Origin: Brachypodius melanocephalos
Lineage: Eukaryota > Chordata > Aves > Passeriformes > Pycnonotidae
Length of the DNA stretch: 64,000 bases
Direction: 5' to 3'
Assembly (NCBI GenBank): GCA_013398615.1
Contig: VZSR01003803.1
Location: forward strand, 10,642,955 to 10,706,954
Under the pieces are notes generated by a model. That model made no database searches. It worked only from the letters and a program-made list of their open reading frames with translations, and was not told the DNA's origin. This document shows positions 47,338 through 60,642 of the stretch, one piece after another. Every line of letters starts with the position of its first letter. Position 1 is the stretch's first letter. The translations under genes were made by a program, and so were the position numbers.

Positions 47338-49599
47338 TCAGGATGATATACTTTTTACTGTAGATGATAGTAACAAAAATCTGAGTTAAAACTTTGTATT
47401 CCAGTTTTTTAATTTTCCTTTTTGCCTTTTTTTGGGTATCTATTTCCCTCCTTCTGAATGGGAGATGTGAACTTGGATTATCAGCTCTTTTCTGAATATT
47501 GTAAATTTTATTTTGAATTTTATTATAAAATGAATTGAGTTCAGTGCAACAGAGGGCAATGAAGCAAACCCAATAAAACAAATTTCTCACTTTTTATTTT
47601 TACCTCAGGGATTTTAGGCTCTCCTACTACACTGTCCTTAGATCATCTCCTAGCTGTCTAAAAACTCTTCTAAAATATTAAGCATATGAAAATAAAATAA
47701 TCTATTCATAATCTATGCAAGTGGATTTAGTCACTAACATGGAATATGTTAGTTTGTGTACTCAGTCATTGTTCTAAAAAGATATAAAAGAACTGTTTGA
47801 AATAAAGGCAACCACCCCTTATGTTGAGAAGCCTCCGATTGATTTACTAGTAGTAATAATTATTGGAATGATTTATTGCTTTCTAATATCCATATCACAT
47901 GTCATCACTGTTGTGAAAACTCTTCTGAGGTAAATAAACATTTCAGCAAATGTTGTCACAAGATTTAACAAATTAACCACACATGTTAAATGCCTTTAAA
48001 ATTGTGGTGTTTGGATCTGCACTTTGTCTTTCTTTGAAGACTGCTCTGGATCCGTGTTTAGTCACTTGCTAGCGTGGCAAGGCTCACTGACTATCAGCAT
48101 CAGTCATAATGTATAAGGACAAGGATATGCATAAAGAAAAGTGAGCAGTCATTAAGAAGCATTTAATATAATGAGTGCAAAAAAGCCATATGGATTTCAC
48201 AATTATCAGCATCACAGACAACAATTATCTGCAAATTATAGTAATAATTTAAGTTTAGGTTACTTTGCATTTTTTATTCACGTTTAGTGAGTACCACTTC
48301 AGCAAAGTAGATGATGAACCTGGTTTATTCCGATTACAGCTGTATGTAGAAGTTCAAATGAGAATCATGAGATCACACAGAAGAAGAAAAGTACTGGATA
48401 CTGTTTCTGTTCCACAGAAAATGTCTCAACCTTAGTCTGAAAGAGGGCTCATGAGTCAATGTGACATGCACGAGAAAGGATAAAGGAGACTACAGACTCT
48501 GGTCCGGCTCCTTTGATTCTTGCCATAGAAATCTCACTACTCATGCTCTCAAGGTTTAATATTGTTCTCTAGAATCCTTACCTTAGGAATCTTTGGGTTT
48601 GGATTATCGCTTTCTAGGCTCCCAATAAAGTAGCTACAACTCCTTTGCTCACTTCACAAGGCTTCAAGTCACTAAAGCTTTTTGGTTACATGCCAACTTT
48701 CCTTGCTGTATTCATGCATACCTGCTGGTAAAATGTGTTTTATGAACTTGACTCGAAACATACTAAATGACACTTTTAGAATCCCTTTAATAGTTTTGGT
48801 TCTGGGCTTACCTATGAGATTAGAAAGTCCACACTGAAAATTAAACATGAACATTTAGGAGAAAAACATCATCTAATTTTAAGACGGTCTACATTCACAC
48901 AAAGTTACTAACTTAGCTAATTAATAATATACGCTATTTAAATGCTGCTGAGGGAGGAAAAACTGAATATCTTATAATGTAAAAGATGGCTAATTATGTT
49001 TATTTTCTGTAAGTCCATTCACCAGAGCTGAAGAAATAATCTCAGCATTAGGTAATTTCCCTCATATTCTGACACTGAAGAGAAAAAGGGCATAAAAACC
49101 TGGCCAGTATGACTTTGTCAAGTATGTAACAAGGGCAGAAGGACAGCTGAACTTCTGTCACTTTCTTTTCAACAAGAGAAGTCTGTATTTCAAGTGTCAC
49201 ATGTATTGAGGCTTCAAAGACTTTTGCCTTGCAAAATTAAAAGTGGAAACTGCTCTGATGGTCAGTTTCCCAAACAAGCTCTGCTTTGTGCCACCAACCA
49301 TCACTGAAGTAAAGACTACTGACAGACATGGTTTCCAGACTCTATACCACCAAGAGCATTGCTGACCTTTTAGAAACATACTATGAGGTATTGTGGGCCT
49401 CTAAAGCCACTCTCATAATACCAACAGAGAAAGGGAATCACCATGACAACACAGTCAGCAATAAGGCTCAGATTTCTAGACGTGTGACTTGAACATTCTG
49501 TGAATCCCAAGTGACACTTGAGTTGGAGTTCAGGACTCACAGCATTTTATTTGCATGGAGCAACATTGTTTTCTCCCAGAAGACAACAACATGATACTG

Positions 49600-50085
49600 T
49601 AAGAGGCTATTTTCAAATGATGCCTTCATTGCATCGGTCTTCACCAACAAGACCAACCCTCAAGAATCTCTTACCCAAGAGAGAAGGGTAAAGAACATTG
49701 GAAGGAAGACTTTTGCCTGGTCATGGAGTATTTGGTCAGAGACTTAACATCAGCAAGTCCATGAGCCCTGGCAAGATGCATCCATGAGTGCTGAGAGAGC
49801 TGAGAGGTACCATAAATAGAACACTCACAATCATCTCTGAAATGTTGCAGTCATCAGGAGAGATACCTGCGGGCCGGAAGAAAGCAAATATCATCCCAGC
49901 CTTCCAAAAGAGCAAGAATATCCTCACAGATGAACTCAGGAGGTGTGGAGTGGATAGGCAGTGAGGTGGACTGAGAACTGCCTGAAGAGCAGATTCCAGA
50001 GACTCATAATCGGTGGCACAAAGTCTAATTGGAAGCCTGTCACCACCAGTGTCCCCCAAAGTTCAGTACTTGGCTCAGTATTGTT
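49600..50085 (+). mobile_element. CR1 LINE ORF2 fragment with internal deletion
   Basis: Plus-strand text follows CR1 ORF2 through the linker into the reverse transcriptase. The blocks are 'gcatcggtcttcaccaacaa', 'accctcaagaatctctta', 'aagaacattggaagga', 'caagtccatgagccctgg', 'gatgcatccatgagtgctga', 'gagagctgagagg', 'tcaggagagatacctg' and 'aagaaagcaaatatcatccc'. It then jumps to 'aggcagtgaggtggactgag', 'ggcacaaagtctaattgga', and a segment coding PQSSVLGSVLF (family PQGSVLGPVLF). About 300 bases between the linker and motif B region are missing, including motif A. The copy ends before the FADD box. Stops and frameshifts are present. Confidence 0.85.
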
Positions 50086-53000
50086 TAACTGAAATTATTT
50101 TGCATCAGGCAATGGTTTTCATTGGGGCAACCTCTAGTTCAATATAAAGCAGGCAAAGCATTTGTCTGAACCACAGCAGAAACACAGATAGAATAACTGG
50201 AGATGGCATAAGCATGCGTGACATAGAGTCCTTTATATCGCTCCTAGTCTGCTGGGAAGATTTGCATCTCACTGAAATTCACTCTTCCATGTTTATTGCT
50301 AAGATACACTCAAGACTCACTTCATAGTAATTAGAAAAAAAAAACAAAAAATCACCTCGTAAGATATAAAACCTTTTGATCATAAAACTATATCTGAAGC
50401 AGGCCAAACACATGATCCTTAAAAGCACCCATTTCTCTGTAGTAGCTAAAAAGGAAGCCTCAGAAGGTGAGAAATTTTCATCATATGTGGCAAAAAGAGA
50501 TTAGCTAATTCTCCCCTCTAACAACTGTTTGGTCCATTTTCTGCTGTTTAACAAATAATTCCAACACATGCATAATGTAATACATTTAAGTTCACTAGCA
50601 CAGGCCACAGAAATGAACATTGTTCTCTGCTAGGCCATGGAAGATGAGGTCCACTGAAATGTTTTGTAAAAGAAAACCATCTTCAGAATTTATCATGTGA
50701 TTGTCAATGGCCTGTGAAGAAGATCTACATATCTCTTGAGGCATTTAGTACAGGTACGATAGTAAAACATGTGAACACTGATCGGCAGTAAAGAAAAATG
50801 TTCAGACATCATACAAGAACTGAAAAATCCCAAGCTGGCACCACTGAAATACAAGACATCAATTTTGCAGACTATCCAGGATAATTAAAATCGAGTGATA
50901 AGGCACTTTTAATGTGATTAAGAGACCTGATTTAATGGGATTTAAGAAGTAATTGAGTTGAATCAAATATGAGTTCTTTTGGTACCTCATGCATCACAGG
51001 TCAGTAAATCACCATGCATGAGAGGTACCTTAACAATGAACTGCATGGGATTGAATGAGAGTTCAGCTCTGAGGAAGGACTTTGTTTCAATGTGAATTCA
51101 AAACTCTTTTACACTCTTTTTGTCCTTGGGTGACAGAGTGGGGCAAGGCAATGTTCCATTTAGTCTAATCCACTGAGCCTTGCACTGCACCTGTCCTAGA
51201 GTTACTTCAACACCTCCACCTGCTGTGTTACAACGTAATTAATATTTCTCATGACAGATTTTTTTTTAATTTTTACTGCACTTCTTCTATGTTGCACCAG
51301 TATCTTTTCTCAACATTTTGAGCATCATGAGGATGCCATATTTGGTGTCAAACAGGACTTTTATGCCGTTCCTTTCTAGGCACTGACATTTCTCGGAGAG
51401 ATGTGGCTTGAAGAATCAGAACAGACAGCACCACAGGTGAACACCACAGATGTTAAATCCTAAATGAATGTAAGGCTCTGAGTCTCCTTTAGACATTAGC
51501 CTCTTCCTGTACATTAGTTACTTCATATTACTTAGTTAGCAATTTCATTGACTCAAATAACAAAAAGAATTGTACATAGGCAGCAAACCACCAGATTCCA
51601 CTAACAGGAATTAAGAGTCCTGTGACTGGTTTCATAACATACTCTAATGTGGAGATATCTGAATCATTGAAACTTGCTTATATACCTGGCTAAGCTGAGA
51701 TTCTAACATGATTTGGAGAAGGTACCAATATATAATTAAGATAGCAGTATTGTCTTATTGTCATTGATTTATATTTATGGATTACTGAGTATCTGAGGAT
51801 TTTTAAATAAAATCTTTTTAATGAAGTATTTGAAAAACTCTTTAATAAAGTCTTTCCCAGGTTCGATGCAAAATATAAAAATATTTTAATCAATAAATAA
51901 TTAATAAGAAAAATATTTGTCTTTATGTGAATCCATGGAGAATTCAATGGCTAGTGGATAATTCTTAGAAGAAAATAGAGAAAAAAAGGTGAAATGTTTT
52001 CCTTCGATGGTGAAAATTCTTAGAGTCAGGTGCAAAACGTCCTAGCTGTGCTCTTCAAAACAAATTACTCCATCCTGAGATCTGCCCATGTGCCACAGGC
52101 TGAACTCTGCCTCCTGCCTGACCTGACTGATCCAAGGAGGCGGCTGTTGGCTCACACCACGTGTTTTCATGCTGCTCTGTAAAGGGCTTTGTGATTTGAA
52201 AGTGTCACACCCAGAAGATCTGAGAGCAGCCTCTAATTGACTCTCCGTTTCCTTCCCAGAAGGAAGATAAGATATGCATACACACAAACACATGTATGTA
52301 TATGAATATCTACAGATATCTATATGTTTACCTGTAGATATACATAAAGATCTTCAATATAATAAGGACAATAAGGAAAAGGCAAAGAGTATTTTCCCTG
52401 TAAGAGCACACAAAACAAAAGAACCAGTCAGTTGTTCACAAATCAAAAAAATTAATTTCCAGGTCAATTTTATGCTGAGGAGGCAGGTGATGGAGAGCTT
52501 CCCTTGTCCACAACCGTAAGAAGTCTCCAGCTGCTTGTGGGAAAGTGGCACAGTACAGATGGGTGCTTCCCATCTATGTGTGCTTCCTCATCCTCGTATC
52601 AGTGGCATTGAGGAAGGTCGACGCAGTACCTCAGGTGCACAGCATGGTCTCACAGGACTCTCAGGACTCAGTGGATGGAAATACCAACTTATTTTAAAAT
52701 ACCACTGATTCAGCCCCCTAATACTCACATTTTAGTGCACACAAGCACCAGAATGCATGTAAGTAGTCTGGCAGGTATCCAGGGAGGCTGTCCAGGATGG
52801 CTTGCAATTATAAGCAGCATCAGTTTTCCAGTCTATTCCCCCACTTGCAGGGTTCTTGTTAGGAGAGTATCAGTTGTGGATGAGTGTCAGGGATGTATCA
52901 GGAGTCAACCATCCCACCTGTGTGAGTTATCAGGATTTACTCACTGTCTCTGGTTCTGCTTGTCCTGAAGAACTGGAGGCAGGCACATGGTAGGCTCCTG

Positions 53001-56000
53001 ATGGCCTGCTCCTGTAGGTGTCAGCAATTTTTATAGCTCTCATTCTCTTGCTATTTAGTACACTTGTGTTTATATTTCCTATCAACTGACACTGGTAGAA
53101 ATATTTCTATTGCAATTTTCCACTTCACTAGAAGATTCCTGGGCGTATGTTTTCTAATACACGCAGGCACTTTTGTATGGGCTAGTTAAAAAAAAAAAAG
53201 AAAAATGTAAAAAATAGAAGCCAGCTGTATTTTTAATTCAGAAGTTTTCTTCTCAACAGCCTTCTAAGCTTCTAGTGTTGTCCTTTAGTACTTCAATGAT
53301 ATCCTAATTCTCATAAAATAATTCACTTTCCTGCCCTAGAATTAGAAATGAGGATTACCATTTACTTTCTTCTAGGCAGTCATTTAATCTATGAATTCTG
53401 ATCTGATCCAATCTTTATATTCTGTTTATTTTTACAAGATGAATTGGTGTGTTTTTTCAATATCTTATTCTCTGTTACTCCCTTTACATAATCTCTTTTC
53501 AATCAAAGAGAACTCTTTAACCAAACCGGAAAAAGGTGAGATAGAAAGGGAAAGAGAGTCTTGCCACTGATAGGACTGAGAGAAAGAACTCTGCCAGGTA
53601 ATGGACAAAGTATTTATTTTACTTTTACATAATTTTTTAATTGCTGTTCTGGGAATTGTCAAGCAGCATTTATGCTTCAGACTGGCAGTTGCATCTCTCC
53701 TGAGAGTAGTGACATAGTGAGAATTAGTAAGAAGTTTAGTTCCACATATCCTTTTTATGAGAAAATCAGGTTGTTCAACATAAAACTGAGCTCTGCAAAA
53801 ATAAGGCAAGCATTTTTATAGAGTTCATATTAATAGGAAGACAGATTTTCTGCACAATTACATCAGACAGCTTTTTTCATACGATATTGAACACTGAAAT
53901 GTACAAAAAAAAAGACAAGATTTGTTTTCAGTTGTACATTTTTTACCAAGAGCAGAAGAAAAAGTGCTGTATGACAGGAAGAAAAAATCCTATTAAAATA
54001 CGTAATTATTAGATCATTAAGATAATCTGAAAAGTTCTTTCAGAACCATTACAACAATCATAAAACTCTGCCAATACGTATAAGAATGTTAACATTCAGA
54101 GACAGAATAAATCACGAGGCTTCTCTTTAAGACTTTCTGTTGGTTTGAATATTATCTTCTGCAGAAGCCCTAGCATGACATCCAGTTCCAAATCCTATGG
54201 TTCACACTAAACAAATGAATATTATTGTAACAAGCATTATTAATGATACCACAATAAAGTGCCTGTCACAAAAATTTTCTGCAATAAGGATTCAGTTGAC
54301 ATAAACTGATATATTTCAAATCCACCACCCCATCCTGCTACAACAGCATGTACATTAACAAGATAACATCTCTCTGTGAAATAAAGACTTGAAAGCACTA
54401 TAAAAATTCATATAATAGATCAACTCGTATTTTTGTATGGAACAAACCTATTCAGCTGGCAACACTAGCAGGTACAAATCTTCAGACAATGAAGTAAACT
54501 TCTCCCTGGAGACCTCGTTCTTTCTCACATTCTCTTTGCAAATGACCTGTCACCCAAAATGCTGATTCTGTTCTCATACCCAGTTCTCTGCATTTGTAAG
54601 CATTATATTATAATTTTGCAGCTTCAATACCATGACTTCTTTGCAGCAGGATCTCAGCATATTTTGCAGTTGTTAAGTAATTTAGCTTTGCAAAAGTGAA
54701 TTATTGCAAAGTCGAGAAGGCTTAAGGCTCTTAATTTTTTAAAGGTGAAACCTGAGCTGCAAACATAGCCTTTTCATGGAAAAACTGAACATCTGCACCT
54801 TTGAAAACAAGAACAATCTAAGCTCAGCAGATTCTATGGTCAGGGCAATGATGAAGGAATGAAGAAGAAAGGCAGCCATCATTAGAAGAACAGGAGAATG
54901 TTGCGTGGGTGTTTTTAAAAGCATTTAAGTCTCATATTACTGTAGAACAATGTTGCTTTAACAGTAATTAGTTATGAAGTATGTAACAAAAGGTGTTCAG
55001 AGTGAAACCTGAAATATGTGAATAAGACTAGTCTAATGTTATGGATTTGGACTTGTTAAGAAACAAAGAAAATACTACTCAGGTAATAGCTTATATTTTG
55101 CTACTTATATCACCAAGATGCTCATAACCATAGTAATCAAGTGCATACCTTGTGTTCTTTTCCTGTTTGAGTTAAGCCCTGACAAGTGGGTGAAGTTTTG
55201 TGTGCCCTGGGTAGCATCATACCTTAGCATTCTAAAGAGAGAATTTCAGACTGGTTGAGTGATTTGTAGAAAGCTAATTTTTTCAAATGTGTCTCTTCAC
55301 TAACAGAAGTACATATTGTCCCTTTGATAACTTTTCCAAGTGAAATTTTTCTAGTGACCTCTATAGTAAAGTAGGATTTCACCCAAAGTGGTTTTGATTA
55401 TGTTAATCATGAGCGTTAATCCTGAGAATGATAACCAACAAAGCAGCAGTGTGGATACACACCAAGAAAGCAGAATGCAACTTCAGGACATACAGTGGGG
55501 CATGGAAAGATGTATCCTTGCTCTTAAGGAAAGAAGGAAAACTATTTTATCAATAAGAGAACAAATGGAGGTGAAGGGCATAATGAAAAGCAGGAACAAG
55601 TAGTATTTCAAGCAGAGAAGACCTAATACATAATATTCTCATGTTAGAATGAGGAATAGTGAAGTACATCAAGGACTGCAACTAAAAAAGAAAAAAGGGA
55701 TGATAAAATACGCTGCTTCTATTTTTTTTGAAGTGCATAGTTGTGTTTTATCCAGAATAATTATGTTAATAATATCATGCTTATGCGTTAGACTTGTATT
55801 GAACTGTGGGTGTTTGTGAAAATGGAGCTACTGTAATGATTGCATCTATTATTATCTGGAAATGAAGAATGAGATTCATTTCATTTAGCTTTATAAGAGT
55901 TGGGCATCAAATCTAAGTTCATTATCTGGACTCCCTTTGGAGTCAGTTGTCAGAGAAATATTTCCCAATGTAAAGCATCTAATGCAATCAAGACTAATAA

Positions 56001-57162
56001 ATAGCTTTAGGACTCGTCTGTCCATTGCCATTGATTACAAAAATAAAAGAAGACTAACTTACTAGATGCAGAACACTGACATAACTGAAGTTAGGTGATA
56101 CTAATTCTACTTTAATAATATTTTCTCACATTAAATCTTCTTGAGATTAAGTCTTTGAAGTCTCTAACCACTATTACATTTACTTATAAATACACAATTC
56201 AATGTTTTCCAAGATCTCAAGTAAGCATTTACCCAGAACAAAATTTGAGCAGATAATCGCGATTTTCTTGCTTCCTTCAAGAATGATAATTTGTAAATAG
56301 TTGATTTTGTTCAATTAGCAATTAGAAAAGCATTTTAACTACCTAAGATTGTCAGAGTAAACCTTTAATTAAACTGGATGAAGAAATTTTGTCAGCTAAG
56401 TTGAGTTTTCCTAGAGAACAGTAATGGGTACTACCAGCATCTATGACAAATTTTGCATTGTTGACTGATGTACCACATGGCAATACTTTTATGAAATAAC
56501 TGAATGTCATCTGCATAGCATTTACAAAAAACCAAAAACCTAATCAACAAGCTTTCCTTTTCAACAATACAGCCAGGTCCTGTCAGCTCCAGTGGCCCTT
56601 AAATCTGTGTCAGTCCCAGAACACAAGGTCGCATGGATTCATTGTTCTGTGACAAGATTTTCCTTTAACTGTGTAATACTAGTTGCTGCAGCACCCAGAG
56701 TGTGAACAGAAACATCTGTAGAAACAGAGATGATAAATTGACCTAAATACACCACAACTTTGCTGCAGTTGAGGTTGCTTTTGGTCAAGATGCTGAAGAG
56801 CAAAAATGATGCGCTAAATCCATTTGCAATTCTTTGGAAATAAAAATAAATGCTAAGAGTATCTAGCTTCTGGGCTTCCTACATCCACTGGAGGAAGGTT
56901 TATAATGCAGTTATAATTTGTATTTCCCCTCTAATCCTCTCTGGTTATGCTGCCTTTTGTCAAGACAATCATATGCCCATGTTCTTCATCACTTCTGACT
57001 TTTTACCTTCACCATCACACTGGGAGAAGCACTTTGGGTATTTATATCTTTTGTTGATGTGCAGAACTGAAATGGTCCCGACTTTCAGAAATTCCACATT
57101 AAGGCTCTCAGAGCCTGAAAAGTAGGAGACACAGATTCTTAACTTCACCTCTGGTCAGCCCA

Positions 57163-57178
57163 CCCTCCCTCCCTCCCT
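57163..57178. repeat. Short (CCCT)n repeat
   Basis: Four CCCT units followed by a T-run at 57178-57183. Confidence 0.9.
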
Positions 57179-59668
57179 TTTTTGTCTCGATTTCTTTCTA
57201 TGGTGAAGGAAAAGTGCAAGATAAAGGACACCACCTTTAAGGAACATGGTCACAATATATCATCTTCTTAGGAGGTGAGGAGCAGGACCTATCCGTAATG
57301 TTTCTCTGATTCTTAGAAACATGGAAGTTACTTACTGGAACATCACTTACTGATTTGGGTCTGAGTAAGGTGTAAGGGATGGCTGTGAGAGCTAGATTTT
57401 ACATTTTGTCTTCACTGCTGTTAGACAAGTCGCTGTCCAGGAGACCCCTATTCCAATTGTAGAGCCAGCAGCCAACACATTGCTGTAAGAAACAGAAAAT
57501 AACTTTAGATAAAGGAGATTTTATTTTGTTGAGACCTGTTTCCAAAAATGTGTGCCAGTGAGAATGTTTTGGCTGTTTGAACAGCAGCAAAGACAAGGAA
57601 GAGACTGCATGCCTGGGCTAACACTTGCCCTGAGAAGGAAGTACAATAAAAATAACTGATAATTTTGCTTGGATAATATAATCCACTAACAGTGGGGGAA
57701 AAAAATCCTCATTTTTCCCCAGATTCACTTTCTCCCCAGGAGAACAGAACAGCTGACCAGTTACCAATGTGTACCAGAAAGATTGCTTGACCTTTTATTT
57801 CCTGTGCCCAGAAAACAATTTGGCGTGTTCTTGTGCCATTTCACAGCTTTGTTGGCCCTGCTCTTTCAGGGCACTCTGAGTGCTTTGACAACAGATGATG
57901 TGTTCAGGAAAAAGACACGGTGTAGGGTTTAATTAATTTACTGTTTTAATGCCTGTTTTGCCTCCTTTTAAGGTAAATGGTTAGCACAGCAGCAGCCACT
58001 TCCTCTCCTCAGCTCAGTGTCCAAGGAAACCATCACTCTGAGAAAGCATAAAGTACGGCAGCAATGACAAGATTGTGTTTGTAGGGAGCTCTGCTGGCTG
58101 GATCTGGTCTGCATGATAATTTCCCCCAGTTCCTTAGGCTGGTCTCTGTGCTAAGAGATGAGCTCAGGTGCTTCTCTCTACTCATCTCAGCATGTTCTGC
58201 TTTGCAATAACCTCCTTAGTTCTGTCTTGATTTTCCTCATTTCTGAAATTGCGCATTTGCAATTTTGCTTGTTCTGCTGCTTTGCAGATTCGTATGCCTT
58301 TTTCCAAATTTAACTCAGTTTTTAGCAGATGCTCATGCACCTTTTCATTATTTCAGGTCACCTCCAAGTACCTGATCCCATGAATCATAGAAAATGTAAC
58401 TTTTACGTTTCTCCAAGGGGAAAATAAAAAAGTTTTCTTCAAACTGCTCCATCAGTTTGCAGAATTCATGAATCTGGATTTTTATTTTTAATTCAGAGAA
58501 TGAAATATAAAATCAATATACAATCTGTAGTCCAGGAAGCTTCTGTACTAATTTGACATGTACAAAAATAAAGAGGAAAAGAAGGCACAATATAGACCCC
58601 AAAAGCAATTTAGGTGTCAACTTAAGCTTTTATATCCTGTATCATCTACTCTTCAAAAGATGGTACACAGTGAAGGGAAAACTTTGTGAGGGTTTTGCAT
58701 GCTCTGATTCTTTGGCATAGTGGTCTAGGGTACAGAGTTGGGGTCAAACTACCAGATGTAAGGGTGTAAAAAGTAGGAGGAGTCACTTCTTTCCAAAAGT
58801 CTATGTTTCTTCTAAGCAACAGAAATGAAGAATAACTTTGTTGTGCTGGGTCTTATCTTTCAGCTCTTCATTAAGAAGCCTCAGAAGCAGAGCCAGACCC
58901 TAAACAGACCAGCTATTTAAAATAGATAAAAAAGCAAATCCTAGGAATACATACATGTTGATGCTGCAGATATTTTATGCCAGTTATGAAAATGTGGAAA
59001 ACACTGAATCTCTTAGGATAAGACTGTTTCAGGGAATACAGTTTTATAAGCTGAGGAACACAAAACCCATTTAATTTTATAGTTAGGTTGAACAAAGTGG
59101 TATCTTTGTTTTACTTGTGCTATACTTACTAATGAAATCTCTCCAACAAATAAATCTGAGTGACTTGATTGCTTAATATTTTGCTATATTTGGCTAATGT
59201 TGTAATAATTCTAGTCTACTAATTTTTGCATAGTATTTTGCTGATTTTGTTACTTTCTTAATAGAAAATCAATGCAGTAAGTTCTCAAGACTTATGATTT
59301 CTTTTTTCCTCAGGGAAGCATATAAAGATTAAAATTCCTGTTTGAGAGAAGAATGAAGCTAGTAATTTGTTGTTGTTGTTAATTTTTTTTAAATAGCAAA
59401 GAAAGAAACAAAGTTGATCTAGGGGCCAGAAGAATTCTCATATGTGTGGTACAGTAACTATTTAGTATTGTAATAGTGGTATACAATGTTATACAATAAA
59501 AATTCCCATGCATTTTTAAGTAGTCGTAAGGAAAAAAAAAAAGAAAAGCATTCAACTACAGTCTATTACTCGAAAATACTGAAGATTTTTAGAAAACTTC
59601 GAGGTTTCTTAATTAATTAAAATGTGAGCACTCAAAAAAACCCCTCATATAATTACATAAAAGTCATT

Positions 59669-59690
59669 ATAACATCATTAATGATGTTAT
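59669..59690. other. Perfect 22-bp palindrome
   Basis: The sequence is its own reverse complement for 22 bases, centred between 59679 and 59680 (left arm ataacatcatt). It has no loop, lies in AT-rich DNA, and its half-site contains an ATTA homeodomain-like core. Such palindromes can be chance products in AT-rich sequence. No function is assigned. Confidence 0.9.
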
Positions 59691-60191
59691 TAATATCTTT
59701 TTTTTACAGAAGACTTTGAAATAGTGTTATGAAACCAAAACTATCATAATTTTGTACAGTTTTGGGCTTTCAGACCTGAAGCTTCAGTTTAAGGCAAGAC
59801 AATCAGCTGCATGTAGGCTTTCTATAAATGTCATTTGACTAGGACCCTTCAGGGTGTTTTTCAGGGATCATTATTTCTAGGGAAAATCTGTATTTGATTT
59901 GCAGGACAGTTATAATTTTTTTAAACATAGCTCTGAAAAATATTAAAATATTTTCTTGGTTTTGCAGTTAAAAATTATTTCAAGACAATTAAGTGAAAGA
60001 AATTATTTGAAAATTTAAACAAATGCATATTATCCATAGTGTAAGAGTTCATAAGCATTCAATGAATAAATCTATACATGAGTAAAGTTATTAAGGAGAT
60101 GTGAAGTTTTTGTCATAAAAATGTAAATGCAAAAACACATTTCTGATCATAAAGAGATATCAGGTTTTTAGCGGTAATTGTTAAGAGATGA

Positions 60192-60222
60192 CATCTTTTC
60201 ATCTTTTTCATCTTTTCATCTT
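60192..60222 (+). repeat. Short tandem repeat of CATCTTTT, about four copies
   Basis: Units begin at 60192, 60200, 60209 and 60217. The second carries one extra T and the last is truncated to CATCTT. Confidence 0.95.
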
Positions 60223-60628
60223 GGACATATGACTGAATTTCTCTGTCACTAAATAACAACATGATCATTAATAAAGTTAACTGCATATGAAATAAACAGA
60301 ATCACACATATATGTGTATTTATTTATGTGTCCATATATTTTTCAGTGTGCACTTCTTGAATGAGCTCTCATCCTTCAACTTTTTCTTCTCAAAGGGAGT
60401 GACTATACTGCTTCTAACTCTGAACAACTTTCAAGTTTATCACTGCTTCTGCTAAATGGTTGACTTCTTTTCCTATCACATTTGTCATTCCCAATGCATT
60501 TTAACACATTTCTGGAAAAAAATATGCAACATATTCCTCAGTTGAAAACTCTTATTTTGACAGATAACATGTCAGTGAATTGTTTTAAAGATGCTTACAT
60601 TTATTAATGTTTCAGAGAACATATTCTC

Positions 60629-60642
60629 AAAAAAAAAAAAAA
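60629..60642. repeat. Poly-A run
   Basis: Fourteen consecutive A after 'attctc'. No retroposed gene is recognisable upstream. Confidence 0.9.

Larger units (their letters stand above)
46396..49599. other. AT-rich DNA with two simple repeats, no gene supported
   Basis: Contains the TA/TG repeat at 46572-46604 and the TTG repeat at 47303-47337. Open frames of up to 89 codons have no recognisable content. Confidence 0.6.

Noticed and set aside
53465..53809. 114-codon minus frame
   Set aside because: Basic, serine-rich product without a recognisable motif; no support beyond length.
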